In this document: piece after piece, positions 27,505 to 35,552 of the stretch
How the letters are laid out: each line of letters starts with the position of its first letter
Numbering within the stretch: position 1 is the first letter of the stretch
DNA from: Micromonospora tulbaghiae
GTDB lineage: Bacteria > Actinomycetota > Actinomycetes > Mycobacteriales > Micromonosporaceae
Direction of reading: 5' to 3'
DNA length: 64,000 nt
Assembly (NCBI RefSeq): GCF_900091605.1
Contig: NZ_FMCQ01000008.1
Coordinates: 1 to 64,000, forward strand
The notes under the pieces: model-generated
Told to the model about the DNA's origin: nothing
What the model saw: only the letters and a program-made list of their open reading frames with translations
Database searches by the model: none
Program-made: the position numbers and the translations under genes

Positions 27505-27815
27505 CAGGACCCTCGGCCGTCGTGCAGGTCCCGCAGGCCGGGCCGCACGTCGAGCAGGTAGATGAGACCGGCGGCGATGCCGACCAGTCCGAACAGGCTG
27601 ATCGGGCCGAAGCCGAGCAGGGTGAGCGCCAGGCAGACCGCCAGGATGGCGATCCAGCCACCCTTGGGCAGCGTGCCGATCGCGGCGAATCCGTCGCCGC
27701 GCTGGGTGACCGCGTGCACCAGCGCCACCCCCTGAACGACGAGGGCGAAGACGAGCAGGATCAGCTGGATCACGCTTTGGACTGCGAACGCGAAGATCGG
27801 CGCGGCGGTGGCCAT
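27501..27815 (-). CDS. DUF2516 small membrane protein
   Basis: 104 residues with three hydrophobic helices (about 8-32, 50-66, 68-86) and the segment YLLDVRPGLRDLHDGRGSW. In Mycobacterium the equivalent gene (Rv0476) also follows hbhA. A strong hairpin at 27831-27875 separates it from hbhA here, so it may be mostly expressed from its own or read-through transcript. Confidence 0.85.
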   Translation of the reverse strand: MATAAPIFAFAVQSVIQLILLVFALVVQGVALVHAVTQRGDGFAAIGTLPKGGWIAILAVCLALTLLGFGPISLFGLVGIAAGLIYLLDVRPGLRDLHDGRGSW

Positions 27816-27830
27816 GGGTGCAAGCTTATG

Positions 27831-27875
27831 CCGAGACCCCGGAAACGTCCGACAGGACGTTGTCCGGGGTCTCGG
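27831..27875 (-). terminator. Long stem-loop downstream of hbhA
   Basis: CCGAGACCCCGGA (27831-27843) pairs with TCCGGGGTCTCGG (27863-27875), and an inner AACGTCC/GGACGTT extends the stem to about 20 bp with a single bulge and a 4-nt loop. It lies directly after the hbhA stop and is the strongest hairpin near this operon. Confidence 0.85.
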
Positions 27876-27887
27876 TGGAGCATCAGA

Positions 27888-28643
27888 TCATTCGGCGGCC
27901 GGGCGGGTCCGCTTCGTGGTCTTCGGCAGCTTCGCCGACGGGGTGGCCGGCTTGGTCGCCTTGGTGGCGGTCGTCTTGGCGACGGCCTTGGTCGCGGTCG
28001 CCTTGGTGGCGCGGGTGCGCTTCACCGCGGCCGGCTTGGCGGCCACCGCCTCGGCCACCTCGGCCGGGCTGGGCACCTCGGTCGTCGCGGCGACGGCCGT
28101 CGGGGCCTCGTCGGCCTTCGGGGTCTCGTCGGCCTTCGGGGCCACGTCGATGCCGGTGGCCTCGGTGGCCGCGATGTCGGCGTTCACCGTGTCGGCGGCC
28201 TCCAGCACGCCGGCGCCGACGACGCGCTCACCGCGGGCGACCAGTTCGGCGTACGCGGCCAGGGCGCGCTCCTGCGCGGCGTGCGCACCGGCCACCACGA
28301 CGGCGGCGTTGCGGGTGGCGGCCTCGCGCAGCTTGTCCAGGTTGGCGGCCTCGCGCAGCTTCTCCAGGTTGGCGGCCTCACGGAGCTGGTCGAGGTCGGT
28401 GGCGACGGCCCGCTCGCGCAGCCCGGTGGCGGTCTGGTTGGCGGTCTTCAGCGTCTCGGTGGCCTTCTGGCGCAGCTCGAAACCGGTGACGACGGCCTTG
28501 CCGCCGAGGTCGGTCACGACCCGGGTGCCGAGGCCGCTGACCACGGTGGGCAGCTTGCGCAGCTGCTCCAGGGCCAGCTCACCGGCGCCGGCGGCGGCGT
28601 AGAGGGGTGCGGGGATGCGGTTGGTCTTCGGCTGGGTGGTCAT
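27888..28643 (-). CDS. hbhA: Heparin-binding haemagglutinin-like protein
   Basis: 251 residues. The N-terminal part (about 1-150) is helical and amphipathic, with three near-repeats of LREAANLEK. The C-terminal 60 residues are Lys/Ala/Pro/Thr-rich (KRTRATKATATKAVAK), the polycationic tail that in mycobacterial HbhA binds sulfated glycans. In soil actinomycetes the role is unknown; lipid or cell-envelope association is suggested. In operon with the XRE regulator (4-bp overlap), the same order as Rv0474-Rv0475. Confidence 0.85.
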   Translation of the reverse strand: MTTQPKTNRIPAPLYAAAGAGELALEQLRKLPTVVSGLGTRVVTDLGGKAVVTGFELRQKATETLKTANQTATGLRERAVATDLDQLREAANLEKLREAANLDKLREAATRNAAVVVAGAHAAQERALAAYAELVARGERVVGAGVLEAADTVNADIAATEATGIDVAPKADETPKADEAPTAVAATTEVPSPAEVAEAVAAKPAAVKRTRATKATATKAVAKTTATKATKPATPSAKLPKTTKRTRPAAE

Positions 28644-29257
28644 GACTGCTCCTCCTCGGCCGCACCGGCGGCCTTCCGGGCCGCCCGGCGGGCGGTCGTG
28701 TGCTCAGGGGCGGCTGTGGTCGGGGCGGGCGCGGCACCCGCTTCGGTGACGGCTACCGATTCGAGGACCGCCTCGGTCGGGGTGCCCTCCGGCGTGACCG
28801 GACCGGTCGCGGCCGCCGCGACGGTGGCCGGGGCCTCAGTCGCGGTGGCCGTCTCGGTGGTCTCGGCCGTGGTGGCCGCTTCCGTCGTGGTGGCGGCCTC
28901 GGTCGCCTCGGCCAGGCGGGCGTTCTCGCGCCGGAACGTCTCGTAGATCTGGGTGAGCGACTGCTTCTGGGCCATGGTCAGCTCGGGGTCGACGGCGATC
29001 GCCGCGAGTACGCCCTGGCCCTCCTTGTCGTCCAGCAGCCCGGCACGCAGGTACATCGCCGGGGTGGAGACGCGCAGCGCGCTGGCGAGCTGCTGGAGCA
29101 CCTCGGCGCTCGGCTTGCGCAGCCCGCGCTCGATCTGACTCAGGTAGGGATTGCTGACGCCCGCCTGCTCGGCGAGCTGGCGCAGTGAGATCTTCGCGTT
29201 GCGCCGCAGGTCGCGAATGAACCCGCCGACATCGGGAAGGTCCTTGCTGGTGGCCAT
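28640..29257 (-). CDS. XRE-family regulator of the hbhA operon
   Basis: 205 residues. The N-terminal HTH_3 domain (about 12-70) reads ISLRQLAEQAGVSNPYLSQIERGLRKPS. A helical middle and a long Ala/Thr/Glu-rich low-complexity tail (about 115-205) follow; such a tail is longer than usual. Upstream there is a cluster of CGCTAGC and CGCTAACTC repeats (29264-29316), suggesting autoregulation. ATG 29257 is preceded by AGCTAGCGTTGAGTC, with no strong ribosome site. Confidence 0.88.
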   Translation of the reverse strand: MATSKDLPDVGGFIRDLRRNAKISLRQLAEQAGVSNPYLSQIERGLRKPSAEVLQQLASALRVSTPAMYLRAGLLDDKEGQGVLAAIAVDPELTMAQKQSLTQIYETFRRENARLAEATEAATTTEAATTAETTETATATEAPATVAAAATGPVTPEGTPTEAVLESVAVTEAGAAPAPTTAAPEHTTARRAARKAAGAAEEEQS

Positions 29258-29263
29258 GACTCA

Positions 29264-29316
29264 ACGCTAGCTCGGGCCGCTAACTCCTGCAAGCAAAACG
29301 CTAGCCAGAGTTAGCG
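29264..29316. promoter_or_regulatory. Candidate operator of the XRE regulator
   Basis: Direct repeats ACGCTAGC at 29264-29271 and 29298-29305 interlace with the inverted repeat CGCTAACTC (29278-29286) / GAGTTAGCG (29308-29316). The region is AT-richer than its surroundings and lies directly upstream of the XRE gene and divergent from the hydrolase gene at 29371. Confidence 0.72.
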
Positions 29317-29370
29317 GGGTCACCGAAGACGGGTTGCGGAGGCCATGTCCGGTCCGTACCGTTCCCTCCC

Positions 29371-30168
29371 GTGACCAAGATCGATATCAACGGCGCCCAG
29401 CTCGCGTACGACGAGAGCGGCACCGGCACCGCCGTGGTGTTGCTGCACGCCGGCATCGCCGACCGGCGGATGTGGCGCGAGCAGGTCCCGGCGCTCGCGC
29501 AGCGACACCGGGTGATCGCGCTGGACCTGCGCGGCTACGGCGACTCGGAACTGCCGCCCGCGCCGTTCGCCCATCACGACGACGTGATCGGGCTGCTCGA
29601 CGCGCTGGGCATCGAACGCGCCGCGCTCGTCGGGTGCTCGTTCGGCGGCCGGGTGGCGGTGGACGCCGCGCTCGCCCACCCGGAGCGGGTCTCGGCGCTG
29701 GCGCTGTTCGGCGCGCCGGTCTCCGGCAACGAGTGGTCCGAGGAGACCGAGCAGCTCTGGGAGGAACTGGTCGGTGACGTGGACCCGGAGGACTTCGCCG
29801 CCACCGCCGCCGGCGAGGTGCGGTTCTGGGTGGTCGGCCCGACCCGCCGACCGGAGGACGTCGACCCGGAGCTGATCCGGTTCGCCGAGGAGATGGACCG
29901 CCGGGCGCTCGCCGCCGAGCAGGCGCTGAGCGCGATCGAGGTGGGCGAGCTGGACCCGCCGGCCATCGACCGGCTGGGCGAGTTGCGCGTACCGGTGCTC
30001 GTCGGCACCGGCGCCGACGACCTGGCCGACATCCGCCGCCTGGCCGACCGCATCGCCGACGAGGCCCCGAACGGCGTACGCCTCCCCGACGTGCCGAACG
30101 CCGCTCACCTGCTCCCCCTGGAGCGCCCCACCGAGGTCAACACGGCCCTCCTGCCCTTCCTCCCCTGA
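29371..30168 (+). CDS. Alpha/beta fold hydrolase
   Basis: 265 residues. Strand-loop HAGIADRRMW near the N-terminus, catalytic Ser in GCSFGGRVA (near residue 90), acid in VGTGADDLADI, and His in PNAAHLLPLERP. Resembles the 3-oxoadipate enol-lactonase-like group (EC class uncertain). GTG start. Followed by family-A palindrome copy 4. Confidence 0.85.
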   Translation: MTKIDINGAQLAYDESGTGTAVVLLHAGIADRRMWREQVPALAQRHRVIALDLRGYGDSELPPAPFAHHDDVIGLLDALGIERAALVGCSFGGRVAVDAALAHPERVSALALFGAPVSGNEWSEETEQLWEELVGDVDPEDFAATAAGEVRFWVVGPTRRPEDVDPELIRFAEEMDRRALAAEQALSAIEVGELDPPAIDRLGELRVPVLVGTGADDLADIRRLADRIADEAPNGVRLPDVPNAAHLLPLERPTEVNTALLPFLP

Positions 30169-30190
30169 CTCACCCTCCCCCCTCTGCGCG

Positions 30191-30263
30191 TCGATCTTGC
30201 ACTTGCGGCCCTCGGCACGCCTGGGATGCGCGTTCTGCCAGGGCGGTAAGTGCAAGATCGCCG
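30191..30263. repeat. Family A palindrome, copy 4
   Basis: Left arm CGATCTTGCACTT (30192-30204) and right arm AAGTGCAAGATCG (30248-30260). The interior GGCCCTCGGCACGCC ... GTTCTGCCAGGGCGG is nearly repeated in copy 5 (GGTCCCCGGCACGCC ... GTTTGCCGGGGCGG), so the whole element is conserved, not only its arms. It lies between convergent genes. Confidence 0.85.
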
Positions 30264-30293
30264 GGGGCCGGAGAGGGAGGGCGGGGGCGGGGG

Positions 30294-31253
30294 TCACCAG
30301 GTGGGGCGGATGGAACCCACCGGGAGGCCGCCGCCGAGCAGGGGTGGCTCGGCGTACTCGACGAGGATGGGGGCGCGCACGTTCAGGCGGGACAGCGCGG
30401 ACGCCAGGACGGGTGTGCGGGCTCTCGCGGCACCGTCGTCGATCTTCAGGGCCACGGCGCCGACGTCCGGGATCGCCGCCGCGATCACGCCCTCCGCGCC
30501 GATCTTGGCGAGCAGGCCGGGTACGCCGCGCATCAGCCGGGTGTCCTCCGCCTGGGTGCCGCCGACCAATTCCGGGTACGTCCGCATCGCGTCCGCCACG
30601 GTCCGCTCGACGGTGCCGGGCTCGGCGTCGACCAGCCGCAGGAACGCCCGCGCCAGCCCGGTCAGCGAGACGGCCAGCACCGGCGCGCCGCAGCCGTCCA
30701 CGCCGACCGCCGCCGCCCGCTCACCGGTGATCTCCTCGATCGTGGTGGTCAGGCACTGCTGGAGCGGGTGCTCGGGCCGCCAGTAGCCGTCCAGTGGCCA
30801 GCCGGCGGCCAGGCAGGTTCGCACCATGCCGGCGTGCTTGCCGGAGCAGTTCATCAGCACCCGGGCCGGGCCGCCGCCGGCCCGCAGCACCGCCTCCCGG
30901 GCGGCCTCGCCGAACGGCAGGTCCGGCGGGCAGTGCAACGCGTCCTCGGTCAGGCCGGCGTCGCGCAGCAGCGCGGTCACCCGCTCGACGTGGAACTCCT
31001 CGCCCGCGTGGCTCGCCGCGACCAGCGCGATGTCGGCCGGGTCGGTCAGCGGCAACCCGGCCCGGAGCATCCCGATCGCCTGCATCGGCTTGTTCGACGA
31101 GCGCGGGAAGATCGGCGAGGTGACGTCGCCGGCCCCGGCGACCGGCTCACCGGCGGCGTCGAGCACCACCACGGAACCCCGGTGGACGCCCTCCACGAAG
31201 CCGGACCGGACCACCTCGGCGAGCGGCACGCCGCCCTCGTACGTTTTTCCCAC
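30294..31253 (-). CDS. Asparaginase II-family protein
   Basis: 319 residues, matching the asparaginase_II family rather than the classic AnsA/AnsB type. Signatures: SPIFPRSSNKPMQAIGMLRAGLPL, ASHAGEEFH, LMNCSGKHAGMVRTC, and VDGCGAPVLAVSL. Predicted to hydrolyse L-asparagine to aspartate and ammonia in the cytoplasm. Converges on the hydrolase gene across family-A copy 4. Confidence 0.9.
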   Translation of the reverse strand: MGKTYEGGVPLAEVVRSGFVEGVHRGSVVVLDAAGEPVAGAGDVTSPIFPRSSNKPMQAIGMLRAGLPLTDPADIALVAASHAGEEFHVERVTALLRDAGLTEDALHCPPDLPFGEAAREAVLRAGGGPARVLMNCSGKHAGMVRTCLAAGWPLDGYWRPEHPLQQCLTTTIEEITGERAAAVGVDGCGAPVLAVSLTGLARAFLRLVDAEPGTVERTVADAMRTYPELVGGTQAEDTRLMRGVPGLLAKIGAEGVIAAAIPDVGAVALKIDDGAARARTPVLASALSRLNVRAPILVEYAEPPLLGGGLPVGSIRPTW

Positions 31254-31347
31254 GGTATGGACCGTACCGAGGGGACGGACCCGGTCGGCGGCGGGGTGAC
31301 CTGCGACGTCGACCGGGGCGGTACGGGGTCGCTGCTGGGTACGCCGC

Positions 31348-32190
31348 TTACCGGGCGACGGCCGGGAGGCCGAGCAGCGTACGGGCCTCGGCAGTGGTCA
31401 GCGGAGGACGCTGGGCGAGCTGGGCGAAGCCCACCGCCCGCGCGACGAGCTGCATGTTGGACTCCACCGGACGCCCCTTGGCGTACGTGACCGTGTCCTC
31501 CATGCCGACGCGCAGATGACCGCCGGTCGACAGCGAGGCGAGCATCACCGGGATGGTGCTGCGCCCGATGCCGGTGGCCGAGAACGTGGTGCCCTCGGGC
31601 AGGTCGCGCAGCATCTGCTGGGCCGCCACGAGAGTCGCCGTGGTGCCCGGCATGCCGCCCGGCACCCCCATCACGAAGTCGACGTGCACGTGCCCGCCGT
31701 GCGGCAGGCCGTACTTGCCGAGCAGCCGCTGCAACGCGGTGAGGTGACCGAGGTCGAAGATCTCGTACTCGGGGACGACGCCCCGCTCCTGCATGCGGGT
31801 GTGCAGGTCGACGATGAACTCCCACCGGTTGAGGAACACGTCGTCGCCGAAGTTGACAGTGCCCATGGTGCAGGACGCCATGTCCGGCCCGGCATCCAGC
31901 ACCGCCAGCCGGGCGGACTCCGGGTCGGTCACCGCGCCGCCGGAGGAGAGCTGCACGATCAGGTCGGTGTTCTCCCGCAGCGCGGCCACCGTGTCGCGCA
32001 GCCGCCCCTGGTCGAGCGTGGGCCGCGCGTCGTCGTCGCGGATGTGGACGTGGATCACGGCGGCGCCGAGCGCCTCGCACTCCTTGGCGGTCAGCAGCAG
32101 CTCGTCGAGCGTCACCGGCAGCGCCGGCACCTCCGCCTTCGCCGACTCCGCGCCGGTGGGGGCAACCGTGATCAACGTCCCTGTCGTCAT
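31348..32190 (-). CDS. BKACE-family beta-keto acid cleavage enzyme
   Basis: 280 residues, TIM-barrel family of 3-keto-5-aminohexanoate cleavage enzymes (DUF849). Zinc ligands in AAVIHVHIRDDDAR and GHVHVDFVMG; the catalytic region QLSSGG and GTVNFGDDVFLNRWEF. Members condense a beta-keto acid with acetyl-CoA; the keto-acid preferred here is unknown. The upstream gap to ygfZ carries a palindromic element. Confidence 0.9.
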   Translation of the reverse strand: MTTGTLITVAPTGAESAKAEVPALPVTLDELLLTAKECEALGAAVIHVHIRDDDARPTLDQGRLRDTVAALRENTDLIVQLSSGGAVTDPESARLAVLDAGPDMASCTMGTVNFGDDVFLNRWEFIVDLHTRMQERGVVPEYEIFDLGHLTALQRLLGKYGLPHGGHVHVDFVMGVPGGMPGTTATLVAAQQMLRDLPEGTTFSATGIGRSTIPVMLASLSTGGHLRVGMEDTVTYAKGRPVESNMQLVARAVGFAQLAQRPPLTTAEARTLLGLPAVAR

Positions 32191-32255
32191 GCCCCGGATC
32201 CTAGACCGGCGCCCGGCACCTGGTCGACCGGAGGATTTCCGGTGCGAGCGGCGCC

Positions 32256-32303
32256 AGGAAGGGATCCTTCCGCCACCGGGGGCGTTACGAAGGGGCCCTT
32301 CCT
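32256..32303. repeat. Palindromic AGGAAGGG element overlapping the ygfZ stop
   Basis: Self-complementary GGAAGGGATCCTTCC at 32257-32271 and GAAGGGGCCCTTCC at 32289-32302 are themselves related in inverse orientation (AGGAAGGG ... CCCTTCCT). The right half contains the start of the TAG stop codon of ygfZ (32302-32304). I recall similar sequences being common between Micromonospora genes; only this clear copy is in the window. Confidence 0.65.
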
Positions 32304-33411
32304 ACGCGTCGATCGCGGCGGCGCTCTCGCCGACGAGCAGGCGGGCGTCGTCGGGCGTGTTGCGCTTCAGGACGGCGAGCGCCACCTGGCCCAGCTCGTA
32401 GTGCTGCACGGCGGTACCCACGAAGCCGACGGTCCGGCCGTCGAGCGTCACCGGCGTACCGGCGACGGGCGGCTGGTCGCTCGCCACGCCGTCGAGGTGC
32501 AGCAGGACGAGCCGGCGGGGCGGCTTGCCCAGGTTGTGCACCCGGGCCACCGTCTCCTGCCCCCGGTAGCAGCCCTTGTCCAGGTGCACGGCCCGTGCGA
32601 TCAGGTCCACCTCGGCCGGGATCGTCCGGTGGTCCGTGTCCACGCCGGCCCGGGCCCGCTTGGCGGCCACCCGGATCGCCTCGTACGCCCACAGTCCGGC
32701 CACCGGCACACCGGCGCCGCGCAGCTCCGCCACCACCTCGTCCATGCCCGCCCGGGGCACCAGCAGGTCGACGCCGAGCGCCACCCGCCGGGCCCAGCCA
32801 CCCACCGGCAGCGGCTTGACGTCGTACACCACCGAGGGCCGCGCGGGCATCTCGCCGGAACGGAACTTCGGACCCGGCACCGCGACCACGTCGGGAGCGG
32901 CAAGCCCGGTGACGCCGAGCGTGTCCAGCGCGGCCGGCGCCTCCGGCCCGACCAGCGAGAGCAGCGCGTGGTCGGCGGTGGCGTCGCGCGGGTCGACCCT
33001 GCTGAAGAACCGCATCTTCTCCAGGTATGACAGCAGGCCCTCGGTCATCCCCGGCTCGGTGTCCAGCCAGGTGGTCTCGCCGTCGTCGGCGACCATCGCG
33101 TGCTGCTCGACGTGCCCGTGCGGGGAGAGCACCAGCAGCTCGGTGCCCTGCCACGGTGCCAGTGCGGCCAGGTGCTGGCTGGTGAGCGTGTGCAGCCAGC
33201 TGATCCGCTCCTCGCCCGGCACCGCGACCACGCCCCGGTGTGAGCGGTCGACCAGGCCGACGCCGGTGGCCAGGAGCCGCTGCTCGCGCATCGGGTCGCC
33301 GTAGTGGGCGGCCACCGGGCCGACCCCGGCCGCCCGGTGGGCCGGCTCCGGCTGGTCCCGGGTCTGGTCGTCGATGGCGTCGGTGGTCACCGCTCCCGCG
33401 ATGTCGATCAT
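32302..33411 (-). CDS. ygfZ: YgfZ-like folate-binding protein (Fe-S cluster repair)
   Basis: 369 residues, GcvT-like fold. The hallmark KGCYRGQE is intact (HLDKGCYRGQETVARVHN), as are the N-terminal TSQHL and the middle LLSYLEKMRFFSRV. Such proteins bind tetrahydrofolate and help maintain iron-sulfur enzymes. ATG 33411 overlaps the stop of the Fur-family gene by 4 bp, so the two are translationally coupled, in an order Fur then YgfZ. Confidence 0.92.
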   Translation of the reverse strand: MIDIAGAVTTDAIDDQTRDQPEPAHRAAGVGPVAAHYGDPMREQRLLATGVGLVDRSHRGVVAVPGEERISWLHTLTSQHLAALAPWQGTELLVLSPHGHVEQHAMVADDGETTWLDTEPGMTEGLLSYLEKMRFFSRVDPRDATADHALLSLVGPEAPAALDTLGVTGLAAPDVVAVPGPKFRSGEMPARPSVVYDVKPLPVGGWARRVALGVDLLVPRAGMDEVVAELRGAGVPVAGLWAYEAIRVAAKRARAGVDTDHRTIPAEVDLIARAVHLDKGCYRGQETVARVHNLGKPPRRLVLLHLDGVASDQPPVAGTPVTLDGRTVGFVGTAVQHYELGQVALAVLKRNTPDDARLLVGESAAAIDA

Positions 33412-33839
33412 GTGCGTTCCCCGTCCTGTGCGCAGCGGCCGCAGACCCCGAAGAGCGCGACATGCCCGATGTCGACCTTGAACCCACGCTGCTCGTCCAG
33501 CTGGTCGGCGAGCGGACGGAGCATCTCCGGCGCGATCTCGTCGATCGCCCCGCACTCCCGGCACACCAGGTGCACGTGCTGGTGCTCACCCGCCGCATGG
33601 TAGGTCGGCGAACCGTGCGACAGGTGCGTGTGCGTCACCAGGCCGAGCCGTTCCAGCAGCTCAAGCGTGCGGTAGATGGTGGTGATGTTGACGCCGGCCG
33701 CCACCTCGCGGACCGCCGTGTGCACCTGCTCGGGGGTGGCGTGCCCCAGATCCAGGACGGCCTGGAGCACCAGCTGCCGCTGCGCCGTCAGCCGCAGCCC
33801 GCGCGCGCGGAGCATTTCCGCGAGGGAGGATTCGGACAC
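33408..33839 (-). CDS. Fur-family metalloregulator
   Basis: 143 residues. Winged helix with TTIYRTLELLERLGLV; metal-binding segment GEHQHVHLVCRECGAIDE; structural zinc cysteines CRECG and CGRC. GTG 33839 follows GAAGG. The sequence type (HVHLVC...) could be iron, zinc or peroxide sensing; I cannot separate these. Coupling to an Fe-S maintenance protein hints at iron or oxidative control. Confidence 0.88.
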   Translation of the reverse strand: MSESSLAEMLRARGLRLTAQRQLVLQAVLDLGHATPEQVHTAVREVAAGVNITTIYRTLELLERLGLVTHTHLSHGSPTYHAAGEHQHVHLVCRECGAIDEIAPEMLRPLADQLDEQRGFKVDIGHVALFGVCGRCAQDGERT

Positions 33840-33907
33840 CCTTCGATCATAGTTCGGCCGCCGCGCCGGCCGGTCCGCCGCCGGGGGTACGCCACTACGC
33901 TGCGCCA

Positions 33908-34753
33908 GTGGGTACGACACGGGTGGCGGTACTCGGCCGAGGGCTCGTACCGGCGGGTGAGCCGGTGCTGCGCGGCGACGACCGGGGCGTCCTGCACGGC
34001 GACGGCCTGTTCGAGACGCTGCACCTGCGCGACGGCCGCCCCTGGTTGCGCGAGGCCCACCTGACCCGGCTGCGGGCCGGCGCGGCGGCGATCGACATGC
34101 GGCTGCCACCGGACGCCGCGCTGGTCGAGCTGATGGACGCGGTCTGCGCCGACTGGCCCGCGCACACCGAGGGCGCGCTGCGGCTGATCTGCACCCGGGG
34201 ACCGGAGGGTGGTGGGCCGCCCACGGTGTACGCCACGCTCGGCGAGGTGCCGCCGGCCGCCCGCCTGGCCCGGCGGGACGGGGTGACTGTGGCCACGCTG
34301 CCGCTCGGGGTGGCCGCCCGGTCCCGCCCGCAGCTGGAGTGGCTGCCGAGCGGCGTGAAGTCCACCTCGTACGCGCTCAGCACCGCTGCCCGGCGGTGGG
34401 CGCAGCGGACCGGCGTGGACGACGTGCTCTGGGTCTCGACCGACGGCTACGTGCTGGAGGCGCCCACCGCCAACGTGGTGTGGCTGAGCGGCGGGACGCT
34501 CCGCACGGTCCCGGCGGCACAGACCGGAATCCTGCCCGGCGTGACCGCGGCTCATCTGCTGGAACGGGCGGCCGAGCTGAACCTGACCGCGGCCGAGCGC
34601 CTGCCCACCGTGGCCGACCTGCACGAGGCCGAAGGCGTCTGGCTGACCAGCTCCCTACGCGGCGTCGCTGAGATCACGGCCTTGAACGGAACCCCCCGTC
34701 CGAGTTCCCCGCTGACCACCCGCCTACAAACCCTCCTGAACTTCCCCCGTTGA
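33908..34753 (+). CDS. Aminotransferase class IV (aminodeoxychorismate lyase-like)
   Basis: 281 residues, fold type IV PLP enzyme. Residues typical of the family: GDGLFETLHLRDGRPWLREAHL near the N-terminus, PLP-lysine in LPSGVKSTSYALS (near residue 153), Glu in VLEAPTANVVWL. Likely 4-amino-4-deoxychorismate lyase (PabC) or a D-amino acid transferase. In Mycobacterium Rv0812 is the matching neighbour of the FABP-like gene. GTG start; divergent from the Fur gene. Confidence 0.85.
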   Translation: MGTTRVAVLGRGLVPAGEPVLRGDDRGVLHGDGLFETLHLRDGRPWLREAHLTRLRAGAAAIDMRLPPDAALVELMDAVCADWPAHTEGALRLICTRGPEGGGPPTVYATLGEVPPAARLARRDGVTVATLPLGVAARSRPQLEWLPSGVKSTSYALSTAARRWAQRTGVDDVLWVSTDGYVLEAPTANVVWLSGGTLRTVPAAQTGILPGVTAAHLLERAAELNLTAAERLPTVADLHEAEGVWLTSSLRGVAEITALNGTPRPSSPLTTRLQTLLNFPR

Positions 34754-34808
34754 CCATGAAGTTGGCGGCGCCGGTTGCCCGATTTGTCGCCGCCAACTTC
34801 ATGATCGC
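34750..34808. repeat. Family B palindrome, copy 2
   Basis: Arms GACCATGAAGTTGGCGGCG (34752-34770) and CGCCGCCAACTTCATGATC (34788-34806), one mismatch in 19 bp, 17-nt loop CCGGTTGCCCGATTTGT. The loop matches the reverse-complemented loop of copy 1 (GCCGGTGCCCGTTTTGT) at most positions. The left arm begins in the stop codon of the aminotransferase gene, between convergent genes. Confidence 0.85.
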
Positions 34809-34832
34809 CGGGAACAACGGCGGGGGTGGCGG

Positions 34833-35420
34833 TCAGCCGGCCACCCGGGTCAGGCGGGCGGAGAGGTGCGGGCTCAAGGGCTGGCCCACGGCGGCCATCT
34901 CCTGGGCGTAGAGCAGGGCGCCCTCGACGATGCCGAACAGCCGGGCACCGGCGGTGACCTCCTTCGCCGTCGCGGTACGCACGACAGCGTCGGTGACGAA
35001 CTCGATCTGGGTGCCCTTGCGCTTGCCGATGTGCAACTCCATCACGCCGGTGGGCGTGGTCATCAGCGCCTCCAGCTCGTCGGTCACCCGCTCACCGTCG
35101 AGCACCGGACGCCACCAGCCCACCTCACGGCCGGCCGGGCGGACCGCGCGGCTCTGCTCGTCCAGGATCCAGGCCCGCGACTCGTAGAACAGGAACGGCC
35201 GGCCGTCGTGGCTGATCCGGATCTCCTGCGCGTAGTCGAAGTCCTCGATCGTCGGGAACCCACCCCGGCCCCGGCCACGCCACACCCCGACGTACGGCAG
35301 CAGGGCGTCCAGGCTCGGGTGCAGCTTCGGGCCGACGCGCAGGTCGTGGCTCTCCTCGTACGGGTACGGGTCGACCGGCGGCGCGTTCAACCACGGCGGC
35401 TGAAGCGGATTCTCACTCAC
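34833..35420 (-). CDS. FABP/nitrobindin-like heme-binding family protein
   Basis: 195 residues, beta-barrel lipocalin-like protein. The nitrobindin signature GxWxGxGxG is seen as GVWRGRGRG (near residue 46). A C-terminal His occurs in SPHLSARL, matching the axial-His region of nitrobindins. Homologous to mycobacterial Rv0813c. Possible roles are nitric oxide or peroxynitrite handling; unproven. GTG 35420 lies 4 bp after the stop of a 34-residue membrane protein gene. Confidence 0.88.
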   Translation of the reverse strand: MSENPLQPPWLNAPPVDPYPYEESHDLRVGPKLHPSLDALLPYVGVWRGRGRGGFPTIEDFDYAQEIRISHDGRPFLFYESRAWILDEQSRAVRPAGREVGWWRPVLDGERVTDELEALMTTPTGVMELHIGKRKGTQIEFVTDAVVRTATAKEVTAGARLFGIVEGALLYAQEMAAVGQPLSPHLSARLTRVAG

Positions 35421-35424
35421 AGAT

Positions 35425-35529
35425 TCACCACTTACCTCTAGCGATTCGCACTGCGACATAGACCAGGCCACCGGCGAGCGCGCCCAGGCCGGCGACCAGC
35501 AGGCTGACGAACCCGATCTCGGTAACCAT
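35425..35529 (-). CDS. Small single-helix membrane protein
   Basis: 34 residues: begins MVTEIGFVSLLVAG and ends VRIARGKW. One hydrophobic helix spans about residues 5-27 with a positive C-terminus, so an inner-membrane protein with cytoplasmic tail is expected. AGGATG lies 11 bases before ATG 35529; an ATG three codons earlier (35538) is less well placed. It ends 4 bp before the FABP-like gene, suggesting a coupled unit. Function unknown. Confidence 0.7.
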   Translation of the reverse strand: MVTEIGFVSLLVAGLGALAGGLVYVAVRIARGKW

Positions 35530-35552
35530 CCGGGTCATCCTATGCTGGCGGC

